Positions 51,038 through 60,200 of a stretch of 64,000 bases of DNA are shown one piece after another. The DNA comes from Pseudomonas chlororaphis. GTDB lineage: Bacteria > Pseudomonadota > Gammaproteobacteria > Pseudomonadales > Pseudomonadaceae. Location: the NCBI RefSeq assembly GCF_003731765.1, contig NZ_MOAL01000004.1:2046001-2110000 (forward strand), read 5' to 3'. Below the pieces are notes generated by a model that had not been told where the DNA came from, did no database searches, and saw only the letters and a list, made by a program, of their open reading frames with translations. Numbering within the stretch: the stretch's first letter is position 1; each line of letters opens with the position of its first letter. A program made the translations under genes and the position numbers.

Positions 51038-52555
51038 TTGTCTAACGCCAATGAGTTGATCAGCGCCAAAGCCGCCACCGGCATCGAAGGTCTGGATGAC
51101 ATTCTGTCCGGCGGTCTTTCCCGCAGCCACGTGTTCCTGGTGGAAGGCGAACCCGGCACCGGCAAGACCACGATCGCGCTGCACTTTCTGCGAGCCGGCG
51201 CCCAGGCCGGCGAGCGTTCGCTGTACATCACCCTGTCGGAGACCGAGCACGAATTGCGCCAGGGCGCCCAGTCCCACGGGTGGGAACTGGACGACAACAT
51301 CCATATTTTCGAACTGACCCCGCCGGAAAGCCTGCTTAACGCCGAGCACCAGCAAAGCCTGCTGTATTCCTCGGACCTGGAGCTGGGTGAAGCCACCCGG
51401 CAGATCTTCGAAGTGGTGGAACGGGTCAAGCCAACCCGGGTGGTGCTCGACAGCCTGTCGGAGATCCGCCTGCTGGCCCAAAGCTCGCTGCGCTACCGCC
51501 GGCAAATCCTCGCCATCAAACACTACTTTGTGCGCTACGACGCCACGGTCCTGCTGCTGGACGACCTGACCACCGAATCCCTGGACAAGACCGTGCACAG
51601 CGTGGCCCACGGCGTGATCCGCCTGGAAGAGCTGACCCCCAACTACGGCGCCGAACGGCGACGGGTCCGGGTGGTGAAGTACCGCGGGCAGAAATACCGC
51701 GGCGGCTTCCATGACTTCACCATCATGGGCGACGGCATCCACGTCTTCCCACGCCTGGTGGCGGCCGAACACCGCGGCCGCTACGAGCGTCTGCAATTGA
51801 CCAGCGGCATCCGCGAGATGGACGCCCTGCTGGGCGGTGGTATCGAGACCGGCTCCAGCACCCTGATCCTCGGCCCGGCCGGTACCGGCAAATCCCTGAT
51901 CTCCATGATCTTCGCGGCGGCAGCCGTGGCCCGTGGCGAGAAAGCCGCGCTGTTTATCTTCGACGAAGAACTGGGCCTGCTGATCGAGCGCATGAAAAAC
52001 ATGGGCATCGATCTGGAAGCCTTGAAGGCCACCGGCAACCTGATGATCGAACAGGTGGACGCCGCCGAGCTGTCCCCCGGCGAGTTGTCCCACCGAGTGC
52101 GGCGCTGCGTCGACAAAGACCAGATCAAGACCGTGGTCATCGACAGCATCAACGGCTATCAGGCAGCGATGCCTGAGGAAAACGCCCTGGTGCTGCACAT
52201 GCACGAGCTGCTGCTGTACCTCAACCGCAAAGGCGCGGCGACCTTCATGACCGTGGCCCAGCATGGCCTGGTGGGGGACATGCAGGCGCCGGTGGACATC
52301 ACTTACCTGGCCGACACGGTGATCCTGCTCCGCTACTTCGAAGCCCTGGGCAAGGTGCGCCGGGCCATTTCCATCATCAAGAAACGCACCGGCAGCCACG
52401 AATCGACCATCCGCGAATACCGCATCAGCAACCGCGGCATCACCATCGGCGAACCCCTGGAAGCCTTCCAGGGCGTGTTGCGCGGCGTGCCTACGTACCT
52501 CGGCGAAAGCAAGCCGTTGCTTGAAGACAAGCGGCTTGAGGACAAACACCCGTGA
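51038..52555 (+). CDS. kaiC: KaiC-like double RecA-type ATPase
   Basis: A 505-aa KaiC homologue with two RecA-like domains. Walker A motifs are GEPGTGKT (37-44) and GPAGTGKS (279-286); Walker B motifs are VVLDS (~136) and VVIDS (~366). Catalytic glutamates are complete in the second domain (E310-E311), but in the first only E68 remains, preceded by Ser67. The Ser431/Thr432 phosphorylation pair of cyanobacterial KaiC aligns with Thr422-Tyr423 here. Length is close to KaiC (519 aa). It starts with TTG at 51038; GAGGG sits ~7 nt upstream and no in-frame ATG is near. Its stop overlaps the following hybrid kinase (GTGA), so they form one unit. KaiA and KaiB are absent from the window. Confidence 0.88.
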   Translation: MSNANELISAKAATGIEGLDDILSGGLSRSHVFLVEGEPGTGKTTIALHFLRAGAQAGERSLYITLSETEHELRQGAQSHGWELDDNIHIFELTPPESLLNAEHQQSLLYSSDLELGEATRQIFEVVERVKPTRVVLDSLSEIRLLAQSSLRYRRQILAIKHYFVRYDATVLLLDDLTTESLDKTVHSVAHGVIRLEELTPNYGAERRRVRVVKYRGQKYRGGFHDFTIMGDGIHVFPRLVAAEHRGRYERLQLTSGIREMDALLGGGIETGSSTLILGPAGTGKSLISMIFAAAAVARGEKAALFIFDEELGLLIERMKNMGIDLEALKATGNLMIEQVDAAELSPGELSHRVRRCVDKDQIKTVVIDSINGYQAAMPEENALVLHMHELLLYLNRKGAATFMTVAQHGLVGDMQAPVDITYLADTVILLRYFEALGKVRRAISIIKKRTGSHESTIREYRISNRGITIGEPLEAFQGVLRGVPTYLGESKPLLEDKRLEDKHP

Positions 52556-54222
52556 GCCGCGGCGAACCGCTCTCCGAACGGGCCCTGGTGCTCACGCCCC
52601 TGGGCCGGGACAGCCAACTGGCGCAGATGATGCTCAAGGAAGCCGGCTTCGAGGGGGTAATTACCCCGAACCTGCCGGCCCTGTGTGACGAGTTGGAACG
52701 TGGCGCCGGGTTGCTGATCATTGCCGCCGAGGCGCTGCGCGGGGCCGACCTGGCGCCACTGCTGGCGTACCTGGAGCAACAACCCACCTGGTCCGACTTG
52801 CCCATCGTGCTGCTGACCCACCACGGCGGACCGGAACAGAACCCCTCCTCGGCCCTGGGTGCACCGTTGGGCAACGTGACCTTCCTGGAGCGGCCCTTCC
52901 ACCCCGCCACCCTGATCAGCCTGGTCAGTACCGCCTTGCGCGGCCGACGACGGCAGTACGATGCCCGGGACCGACTGATCGACCTGAGCCAGAGCGAACT
53001 GCGCCTGCAGCGCACCCTGGAAACCCTTGAGCAACAGGTCGAGGAGCGCACGGCGCAACTGCGTCACAACGAAGAAGCCTTGCGCCAGTCGCAGAAAATG
53101 GAAGCCGTCGGCCAACTCACCGGCGGTATCGCCCATGACTTCAACAACATGCTCACCGGCATCATCGGCAGCCTGGAGTTGCTGCGCCGACGCCTGGCCC
53201 GTGGCCGCACCGAGGACCTGGACAGCCTGATTGACCTGGGCGTGACCTCGGCCAACCGCGCTGCGGGCCTGACCCACCGCCTACTGGCTTTTTCGCGTCG
53301 CCAATCCCTGGACTCCAAGCCCGTGGCGATGAACACCCTGGTCACCTCCATGGGCGAGCTGCTGCAGCGCAGCCTGAGTGAAAGCATCCAGTTGGAGATG
53401 CAGCTCAGCGACCAGCTGTGGGTGGCCGAGGCCGACCCCAACCAACTGGAAAGCGCCCTGCTCAACCTGGTGCTCAATGCCCGCGACGCCATGCCCCACG
53501 GCGGGCGGCTGCGGGTGGAAACCTTCAACCGTCAGCTCGACCGGGCCTTTACCCAGGCCCACGACAACCTGGAGCCCGGCGACTATGTGGTGCTGCGGGT
53601 CAGCGATAACGGTTGCGGCATGCCAGAAGCCATCCTCAGCCGGGTCTTCGACCCCTTCTTCACCACCAAACCCATCGGCCAGGGCACCGGGCTCGGCCTG
53701 TCGATGATCTACGGTTTCACCAAGCAGTCCCACGGCCACGTAACCCTGGACAGCGAGCTGGGCCGCGGCACCGAGGTCAGCCTGTACCTGCCGCGTTTTG
53801 CCGGCGACATGCAAGCGGAACACCCCGGCGACCCGCAACAACAGGCGGTGGCGCGCAATGGCGAAACCGTGCTGATTGTCGAGGACGATCCGGCGGTGCG
53901 GGTGTTGGTCAGCGAGGTGCTCAGCGAACTGGGCTATGCCTTTCTCGAAGCCGGCGATGCGCGCAGCGCGATGCCGATCCTCGACTCCCCGCAACGCATC
54001 GACCTGTTGATCAGCGATGTAGGGCTGCCGGGCATGAACGGCCGGCAACTGGCGGAAATCGGGCGGCAGATCCGCCCGGAGTTGAAAGTGTTGTTTATCA
54101 CCGGCTACGCAGAGCACGCAGCGGCGCGCGGCGGGTTCCTCGATCCGGGCATGCAGTTGATCACCAAACCCTTCACCTTTGACCTCCTGACCAATACGGT
54201 CAGGGAGATGATCAAGGCCTGA
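52552..54222 (+). CDS. Hybrid histidine kinase with degenerate N-terminal receiver and C-terminal receiver
   Basis: A 556-aa soluble protein without membrane helices. Residues ~9-125 look like a receiver lacking the phospho-Asp (LIIAAEALRG at that strand). A coiled coil (~140-180) leads to the HisKA with His195 (GGIAHDFNNMLTGI). The HATPase has N-box LNLVLNARDAM, G1 SDNGCGM and G2 GTGLGLSM. The C-terminal receiver has Asp489 (LLISDVGLPGMNG) and Lys539. The GTG start overlaps the kaiC stop (GTGA), which strongly implies a functional link to KaiC. Its receiver resembles the lone REC proteins at 54235 and 61037. Confidence 0.88.
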   Translation: MSRGEPLSERALVLTPLGRDSQLAQMMLKEAGFEGVITPNLPALCDELERGAGLLIIAAEALRGADLAPLLAYLEQQPTWSDLPIVLLTHHGGPEQNPSSALGAPLGNVTFLERPFHPATLISLVSTALRGRRRQYDARDRLIDLSQSELRLQRTLETLEQQVEERTAQLRHNEEALRQSQKMEAVGQLTGGIAHDFNNMLTGIIGSLELLRRRLARGRTEDLDSLIDLGVTSANRAAGLTHRLLAFSRRQSLDSKPVAMNTLVTSMGELLQRSLSESIQLEMQLSDQLWVAEADPNQLESALLNLVLNARDAMPHGGRLRVETFNRQLDRAFTQAHDNLEPGDYVVLRVSDNGCGMPEAILSRVFDPFFTTKPIGQGTGLGLSMIYGFTKQSHGHVTLDSELGRGTEVSLYLPRFAGDMQAEHPGDPQQQAVARNGETVLIVEDDPAVRVLVSEVLSELGYAFLEAGDARSAMPILDSPQRIDLLISDVGLPGMNGRQLAEIGRQIRPELKVLFITGYAEHAAARGGFLDPGMQLITKPFTFDLLTNTVREMIKA

Positions 54223-54234
54223 AGCGGCGGCGCC

Positions 54235-54612
54235 TCAGGCCAGCAGTTCCTGGATCTGTTCCTGCAAGGTGTTGAGGTCGAAGGGCTTGGCCAGGATCGG
54301 CGCGGTGCGGGTGATGGGGCTGCCGCACTCGACAATCTCGGTGGGGTAGCCGCTGATGAAAATCACCTTGAGGTCCGGGCGCAGTTTTACCGCGGGCTCG
54401 GCAATCATCACTCCGGTAATGCCGCCAGGCAGTCGATAGTCGGTAATCATCACGTCCAGGTGCGGCTTGCTGGCCAGAATCTCGAAGGCCTGTTCGCCGT
54501 TTTCGGCCTGCAACACGCGATAGCCCAGGCCTGACAGGTAGTCGGCCAGAAGCATCAAAATCACCGGTTCATCTTCGACGATCAATACGACGTCTTGTGC
54601 ATCTTCGCTCAT
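54235..54612 (-). CDS. Single-domain response regulator
   Basis: A 125-aa stand-alone receiver with acidic residues E13-D14, phospho-acceptor Asp58 (VMITDYRLPGG) and Lys in ILAKPFD. The output must come from protein contact or phosphotransfer, as there is no second domain. ATG 54612 gives the normal N-terminus; a GTG 48 bp upstream is less likely. It is convergent with the KaiC-linked kinase (12-bp gap) and last gene of the minus-strand signalling operon. Confidence 0.87.
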   Translation of the reverse strand: MSEDAQDVVLIVEDEPVILMLLADYLSGLGYRVLQAENGEQAFEILASKPHLDVMITDYRLPGGITGVMIAEPAVKLRPDLKVIFISGYPTEIVECGSPITRTAPILAKPFDLNTLQEQIQELLA

Positions 54613-54672
54613 GGGAAGCCTTTGTTCGGTCAATAGCTGCTGATACGACCATTCGGTCACGCAGAGGTTGCG

Positions 54673-55872
54673 TTATTTTTCAGGGTTTTGTACCAGCGGC
54701 AACGACACGCAAAACAACGCGCCCTCGCCTATCCGGCTGTCCACGCTGATGCTGCCGCCGTGGGCCGCGACAATCTGCTCGGAAATAAACAGCCCCAGGC
54801 CCAAACCCGCCGCCACATGGCTGGCGGACACCCGCTCGAACTGCTGGAAAATGCGTTTCTGGTTGTCTTCGCTGATGCCGATCCCGTGGTCGCGGACCTC
54901 CACCCGCGCCTGGCCGTCCTGGCTGTAGACCCGTACTTCGATCGGGCTCTTGGCGCCATAACGCAGGGCGTTGGTCAGCAGGTTGGAGATCACCTGTTCA
55001 ATGCGGAACTCGTCCCAGTGCCCGTGTACCGGCTGCTCACCCTGAAAGCTCAGGGACGAGTTGGCGGCCTCGACCTGGGGCGCGAAGTTGTCGAGTAAGC
55101 CGCGTACCAGTTGGGTCAGGTCAAAATGTGAAGGCCGGATCGACAGCTTGCCGGTGCGGATCCGCGAGATGTCGAGCATGTCCTCGATCAGGCGGATCAG
55201 GCTTTTGATCTGGCGCTCGTCGCGATCGACCATGGCGTGCATCTTGTCCAGGGAAAACGCGGCGGCGTTCTCCCGGGCCAGGTGCATCTTGCGCAACTGG
55301 GTTTCCAGGATCAGGCCGTTGAGGGGCGTGCGCACCTCATGGGCGACGATGGACATGAAGTCATCGCGCATGCGCACCGCCTGCTGCAGGTCGTCCTGGG
55401 CGGCCTGCAACTGCTGGAGCAACGCCTCCTGTTCACGACGACTGCGCTCCAAGGCCTCGACCTGCTGCTTCATGGCCTTGCTCTGGCGGTAGAGCTCGAC
55501 GAACACATTGACCTTGCTCTTGACCGCGTGGATATCCAGGGGCTTGTAGAGAAAGTCCACTGCGCCGCTTTCATAGCCCTTGAAGGCGTAGTTCAGCTCG
55601 CGCCCGGCGGCGCTGACAAAGACGATGGGGATGTTCTTGGTCTTCTCGGTGCCGCGCATCAGTTCGGCCAGCTCGAAACCGTTCATGCCCGGCATCTGCA
55701 CGTCGAGGATCGCCAGGGCGAATTCGTGCTGCAGCAACAGCGACAGCGCTTCGTCGGCCGACAGCGCCTTGTACACCTGGCGGTCCTCGCGCTTGATCAG
55801 CGCCTCGAGGGCCAGCAGGTTTTCCGGCAGATCATCGACGATCAGCAGCTTGGCTTGGATGTGACTTAACAT
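54673..55872 (-). CDS. REC-histidine kinase hybrid
   Basis: A 399-aa soluble kinase. The N-terminal receiver has Asp57 (AILDVQMPGMNG) and Lys in FLYKPLD. A long coiled coil (~125-170) follows, then HisKA with His178 (SIVAHEVRTPLNG) and HATPase with N-box NLLTNALRYG, G1 DHGIGI and G2 GLGLGLFI. The N-terminal receiver makes it controllable by upstream phosphotransfer. It overlaps the CheB gene by 7 bp, so translation is coupled. Confidence 0.9.
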   Translation of the reverse strand: MLSHIQAKLLIVDDLPENLLALEALIKREDRQVYKALSADEALSLLLQHEFALAILDVQMPGMNGFELAELMRGTEKTKNIPIVFVSAAGRELNYAFKGYESGAVDFLYKPLDIHAVKSKVNVFVELYRQSKAMKQQVEALERSRREQEALLQQLQAAQDDLQQAVRMRDDFMSIVAHEVRTPLNGLILETQLRKMHLARENAAAFSLDKMHAMVDRDERQIKSLIRLIEDMLDISRIRTGKLSIRPSHFDLTQLVRGLLDNFAPQVEAANSSLSFQGEQPVHGHWDEFRIEQVISNLLTNALRYGAKSPIEVRVYSQDGQARVEVRDHGIGISEDNQKRIFQQFERVSASHVAAGLGLGLFISEQIVAAHGGSISVDSRIGEGALFCVSLPLVQNPEK

Positions 55873-56471
55873 GCGATTCGTTCCAGCTCGACAAGCAGAC
55901 GGCTGATGCCGTGCAAAGGGAGAATGTAGTCCGGACGGTGCAGCGCCAGGGCGGCTTGCGGCATGGTCGACACCTGGGCCTCCTTAGGGTCCTGGACAAT
56001 GGTCAGGCCGCCCAGGCGCTTGACCTGGGCCAGGCCCGCAGCTCCGTCCTGATTGGCCCCGGTCAGCAGCACCGCGGCCAGCCCCGGACCATAGGCATCG
56101 GCAGCGGACTCGAACAGGTAGTCGATGGCTGGGCGCGAATGGTGCACCCGCGCCTCCAGGCTCAGGGACAGACTGCGGTCCTGCTCGACCGACAGGTGAT
56201 AACCCGGGGCGGCAAAGTACAGGGTGCCCGGAACAATGGTTTGCTTGTCCTCGGCCTCTTTGACCGGCAGCGCCACGCGCCTGGCAAAGACCTCGGCCAA
56301 CTGGCTGCGGCGCTCGTCAGGCAGGTGCAGGACCACGATCACCGGCAGGCAAAAGCCCGCGGAAAATTCGCTGAACACTCGCAACAGGGCCTCGACCCCA
56401 CCGGCCGAGGCTCCGACGACAATGGCCTCGATTCGAGGCAGGGCACTGGGCCCGACGCTGCCCTGGCTCAT
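55866..56471 (-). CDS. Stand-alone CheB-type methylesterase domain
   Basis: A 201-aa protein holding only the CheB catalytic domain, without the usual N-terminal receiver. The catalytic triad is Ser22 (VVGASAGGVEAL), His49 (VVLHLP) and Asp142 (LTGANQDGAAGL). It would hydrolyse glutamyl methyl esters or amides on a receptor-like protein. It overlaps the CheR gene by 4 bp (ATGA at 56468-56471). No chemoreceptor lies nearby, so the target is unknown. Confidence 0.87.
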   Translation of the reverse strand: MSQGSVGPSALPRIEAIVVGASAGGVEALLRVFSEFSAGFCLPVIVVLHLPDERRSQLAEVFARRVALPVKEAEDKQTIVPGTLYFAAPGYHLSVEQDRSLSLSLEARVHHSRPAIDYLFESAADAYGPGLAAVLLTGANQDGAAGLAQVKRLGGLTIVQDPKEAQVSTMPQAALALHRPDYILPLHGISRLLVELERIAC

Positions 56472-57283
56472 GACTTGCGGTAGATCCGTTCTTGTTTGAC
56501 CAAGGGCTCGAACTGCTTGCCGTAGGCGGAAAAATCCAGGGTTTCCTTACTGCCCAGCACCAGGAAACCCCGGTGGCAGAGGGACTCATGGAACAGACCA
56601 AAGGCTCGATCCTGCAATTTTTTATTGAAGTAAATCAATACATTACGACACGAAATTAACTGAGTTTCTGAGAAGACACTGTCCGTCGCCAAGCTGTGGT
56701 CGGCAAAGGTCACGTTGTCCCGCAGGCTCTTGTCGAAGATCGCGTAGTCGTAGGCCGCCGTGTAGTAGTCGGCGAAGGACGCCTTGCCGCCGGCCTGCTG
56801 GTAATTGCGGGTGTAGGCGCGGATGTTTTCCAGGGAAAAGATGCCTTGCTTGGCCTTTTCCAGGGAGTGGGGGTTGATGTCCGTGGCGTAGATGATGGTG
56901 CGTTCCAGCAAGCCTTCCTCACGCAACAGGATGGCCATGGAGTACACCTCTTCCCCGGTGCTGCAGCCGGCGATCCAGATCTTGATCGAAGGGTAGGTCT
57001 TGAGCAGCGGCACCACCTCCTGGCGGATGGCCAGGAAGTGCGAGGGGTCGCGAAACATCTCGCTCACCGGAATGGTCAGGAATTGCAGCAACTGCATGAA
57101 CGCCGCCGGGTCGTGCAGCACCCGCTCCTGCAACGCGGAGATGGTCTTGCACTCGAACTGGCGCAACGCGTGGTTGACCCGGCGCTTGATCGACGCGCCG
57201 GAGTAATCACGAAAATCGTAGCTGTACTTGAGGTAGATCGCTTCAATCAGCAACCGCAGTTCGATCTCGGTATTGCGTTCCAC
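56468..57283 (-). CDS. CheR-type methyltransferase
   Basis: A 271-aa SAM-dependent glutamate methyltransferase. It has the N-terminal helical domain (residues ~1-80) and the catalytic domain with SAM motif IKIWIAGCSTGEEVYSMAILL and ATDINPHSLEKAKQG. NVLIYFNKKLQDRAFGLFHESL is the conserved CheR segment. It starts with GTG at 57283, which shares one base with the stop of the hybrid kinase (TAGTG). Paired with the CheB domain it would form a methylation cycle acting on a non-classical target, possibly the CHASE3 kinase. Confidence 0.9.
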   Translation of the reverse strand: MERNTEIELRLLIEAIYLKYSYDFRDYSGASIKRRVNHALRQFECKTISALQERVLHDPAAFMQLLQFLTIPVSEMFRDPSHFLAIRQEVVPLLKTYPSIKIWIAGCSTGEEVYSMAILLREEGLLERTIIYATDINPHSLEKAKQGIFSLENIRAYTRNYQQAGGKASFADYYTAAYDYAIFDKSLRDNVTFADHSLATDSVFSETQLISCRNVLIYFNKKLQDRAFGLFHESLCHRGFLVLGSKETLDFSAYGKQFEPLVKQERIYRKS

Positions 57284-60200
57284 TAGATTCTTTCCATCTT
57301 CGGCAACCAGACGCGGATAAGGGAAAACAGGCGGTCAAGGTCGATCGGCTTGGCCAGGTAATCGTTGGAGCCGGCCTGCAGGCAGCGCTCCTGATCGTCC
57401 TTCATGGCCTTGGCCGTCACCGCAATGATCGGCAGCTTGCGCCAGCGCGGGTCTTTGCGGATTTCGATCGTGGCCTCGTAGCCGTCCATCTCCGGCATCA
57501 TCACGTCCATCAGCACCAGGTCGATGTCTTCGACCTCATTGAGTTTGGCAATCGCTTCGTGCCCGTTGCGACCGATGATCACCACCGCGCCCTTGTGCTC
57601 CAGGGCGCTGGTGAGGGCAAAGATGTTGCGCACGTCGTCATCCACCAGAAGGATCTTGCGCCCCTCGAACACCTTGTCGCGGCTGCGAGCGGTCTTGAGC
57701 ATCTTCTGCCGTTCATGGGACAGCTTGGATTCGACTTTGTGCAGAAATAACGTCACCTCATCCAGCAGCCGCTCCGGCGAGCGCGCGCCCTTGATGATGA
57801 TCGAGCGCGAGTACTTGCGCAGCTCAGCCTCTTCGTCCCGGGTCAGGTTGCGCCCGGTATAGACGATCACCGGCGGGAAGGAGCAGATGTCTTCGGTGGA
57901 CATGCGCTTGAGCAGATCGTTGCCGAGCATGTCCGGCAACTTGAGGTCGATGACCATGCAGTCGTAGATGTTCTCGCGCAGCAGGTCCAGAGCGTCCTGG
58001 GCCAGGCCGACGGCGGTGATCTCGATGTCATCGTCGCCGATCAACCGGGCGATGCTGTCGCGTTGCAGGTCGTCGTCTTCCACCAGCAGCACGCGCTTGA
58101 CCTTCTGCGTCAGCTTGGCTTCCAGGCGGGCGAACACGTCCTTGAGTTCTTCGCGGGTGGTGGGCTTGACCGCATAACCCACGGCGCCCATGTGCATGGC
58201 GGCCTCGACCCGGTCTTCCACGGAAATCACGTGCACCGGGATGTGCCGGGTGCCGGCGTGCTCCTTGAGGCGTTGCAGTACCGTCAGCCCGGAGTGGTCC
58301 GGCAGGCGCATGTCCAACAGGATCGCATCCGGCACAAAGCGTTCGGCCAGGCTGTAGCCCTCGTCGGCGCCATGGGCCACCAGGCAGTGGTAGCCCAGTT
58401 CATGGGCCAGGTCGAAGAGGATATGGGCGAAATTCGGCTCGTCTTCCACCACCAGGATGCAGCGGCCGCTGAAGGGTGCCTTGTCACGGTCATCGGCAAA
58501 ACGCGGAATCTCCACCGGCGCGGCGTCCACTGGCGCGGGTGCAACACTGACGGCGACCGGTGCCACCAATGCCACCGGCGCTGCGGCCAGGGGTTGCGGC
58601 TCGGCGGCTTCGCTGTACTGCTCCGGCAGCACCAGGGTGAACACACTGCCCTGCCCCGGCTCGCTGCTGACGCTGATGGAACCGCCCAGTAAGGCCGCCA
58701 GGTCACGGGAAATCGACAGGCCCAGGCCGGTGCCGCCGTAACGCCGGTTGGTGGTGCCATCGGCCTGGCGGAAGGCCTCGAAGATGCTCTGCTGCTGGTC
58801 CGCGGCGATGCCGATGCCAGAGTCGCGCACCACAAAGGCAATGCCGGCACCGGGGTTGCGCGCCACGGTCAGGCTGACCTGGCCGTGCTCGGTGAACTTC
58901 ACTGCGTTGGACAGCAGGTTCTTGAGGATCTGCTCGACGCGCTGGCGGTCGGTGAACAAAGTGGCCGGCGACCCCGGCTGCAATTCCACCTGGAAACCCA
59001 GGCCCTTATTGCTGGTCAGCGGCTGGAACAGCCCGCGCAGGCCCTCCACCAGGCGTGGCACGCTGGTGTTTTCCGGGCGCACTTCCAGCTTGCCGGCCTC
59101 GACCTTGGAAATATCGAGGATGTCGTTGATCAGGTTCAGCAGGTCATTGCCGGCGCTGTAGATCGACTCGGCAAACTTGACCTGCTCGGCGCTGAGGTTG
59201 TCGTGGGGGTTCTCGGCCAGCAACTTGGCCAGGATCAACGAGCTGTTGAGGGGGGTGCGCAGCTCGTGGGACATGTTGGCGAGGAATTCCGACTTGTACT
59301 TGCTCGAACGCTGCAGCTCCGCGGCGCGCTCCTCAAGCAGGCCCTGGGCGTCGCTGAGTTCGCGGTTCTTGGTGTCCAGGGCGTCACGTTGCTCGGCCAA
59401 GGCATCGGCCTGTTCCGCCAGTTGTTCGTTGGTCTGCTCCAACTCGGCCTGCTGGGTTTCCAAGTGCGCCTGGGACTCCTTGAGAATCCGCGATTGCTCT
59501 TCCAGCTCTTCGTTGGCGGTTTTAAGTTCTTCCTGCTGCACTTGCAGCTCTTCATTGAGTTGTTGGGTTTCCGCCAACACCTCTTGCAGGCGCTGCCGGT
59601 AGCGCGCGGCCTCGATGGAGGTGCCGATGTTGCCGGCAATCAGCTCCAGCAATTCCACGTCCCGGTCGTCCAGGGCCCGCAGGAAGCCCAGTTCGATCAC
59701 CCCATTGACCCGATCGTCATCGGTGGTGGGCACCACCAGCACGCTGCGAGGCGAACCATCGCCGAGGCCCGAGCTGACCTTGAAATAATCCCCCGGCACC
59801 TCATCCAGGCGGATCAGCCGTTGCTCCTGGGCCGACTGGCCGACAATGCCTTCGCCGTTGTAAATCGTCTGGTCCTGTTGCTCCTGCTCTCGGGAGAAAC
59901 CATACGCGGCTACCCGGCGCAGACCGCCATGCTCTTCGCGGACGTACAGCGCCGCCACGGGCGAGCCAAGGTATTGGGCGCAGAACTTCAAGATGTTGCG
60001 CCCCAACAGGTTCAGCGACAGCTGCCCCAGCACCTGCTCGGCCAATTCAGTCTGGCCATTGCGCAACCAGGCCTGTTGTTCCAGGCGCCGGGCGCTCTTT
60101 TGCTGGGTGTCGAGGGTGTCGCTGTAACTGGTGGACAGGGCCAGCAGGTCGCGCCGCCCGATGTAGGCCAGCAAGGCACTGAGGCCGATCACAAAGATCA

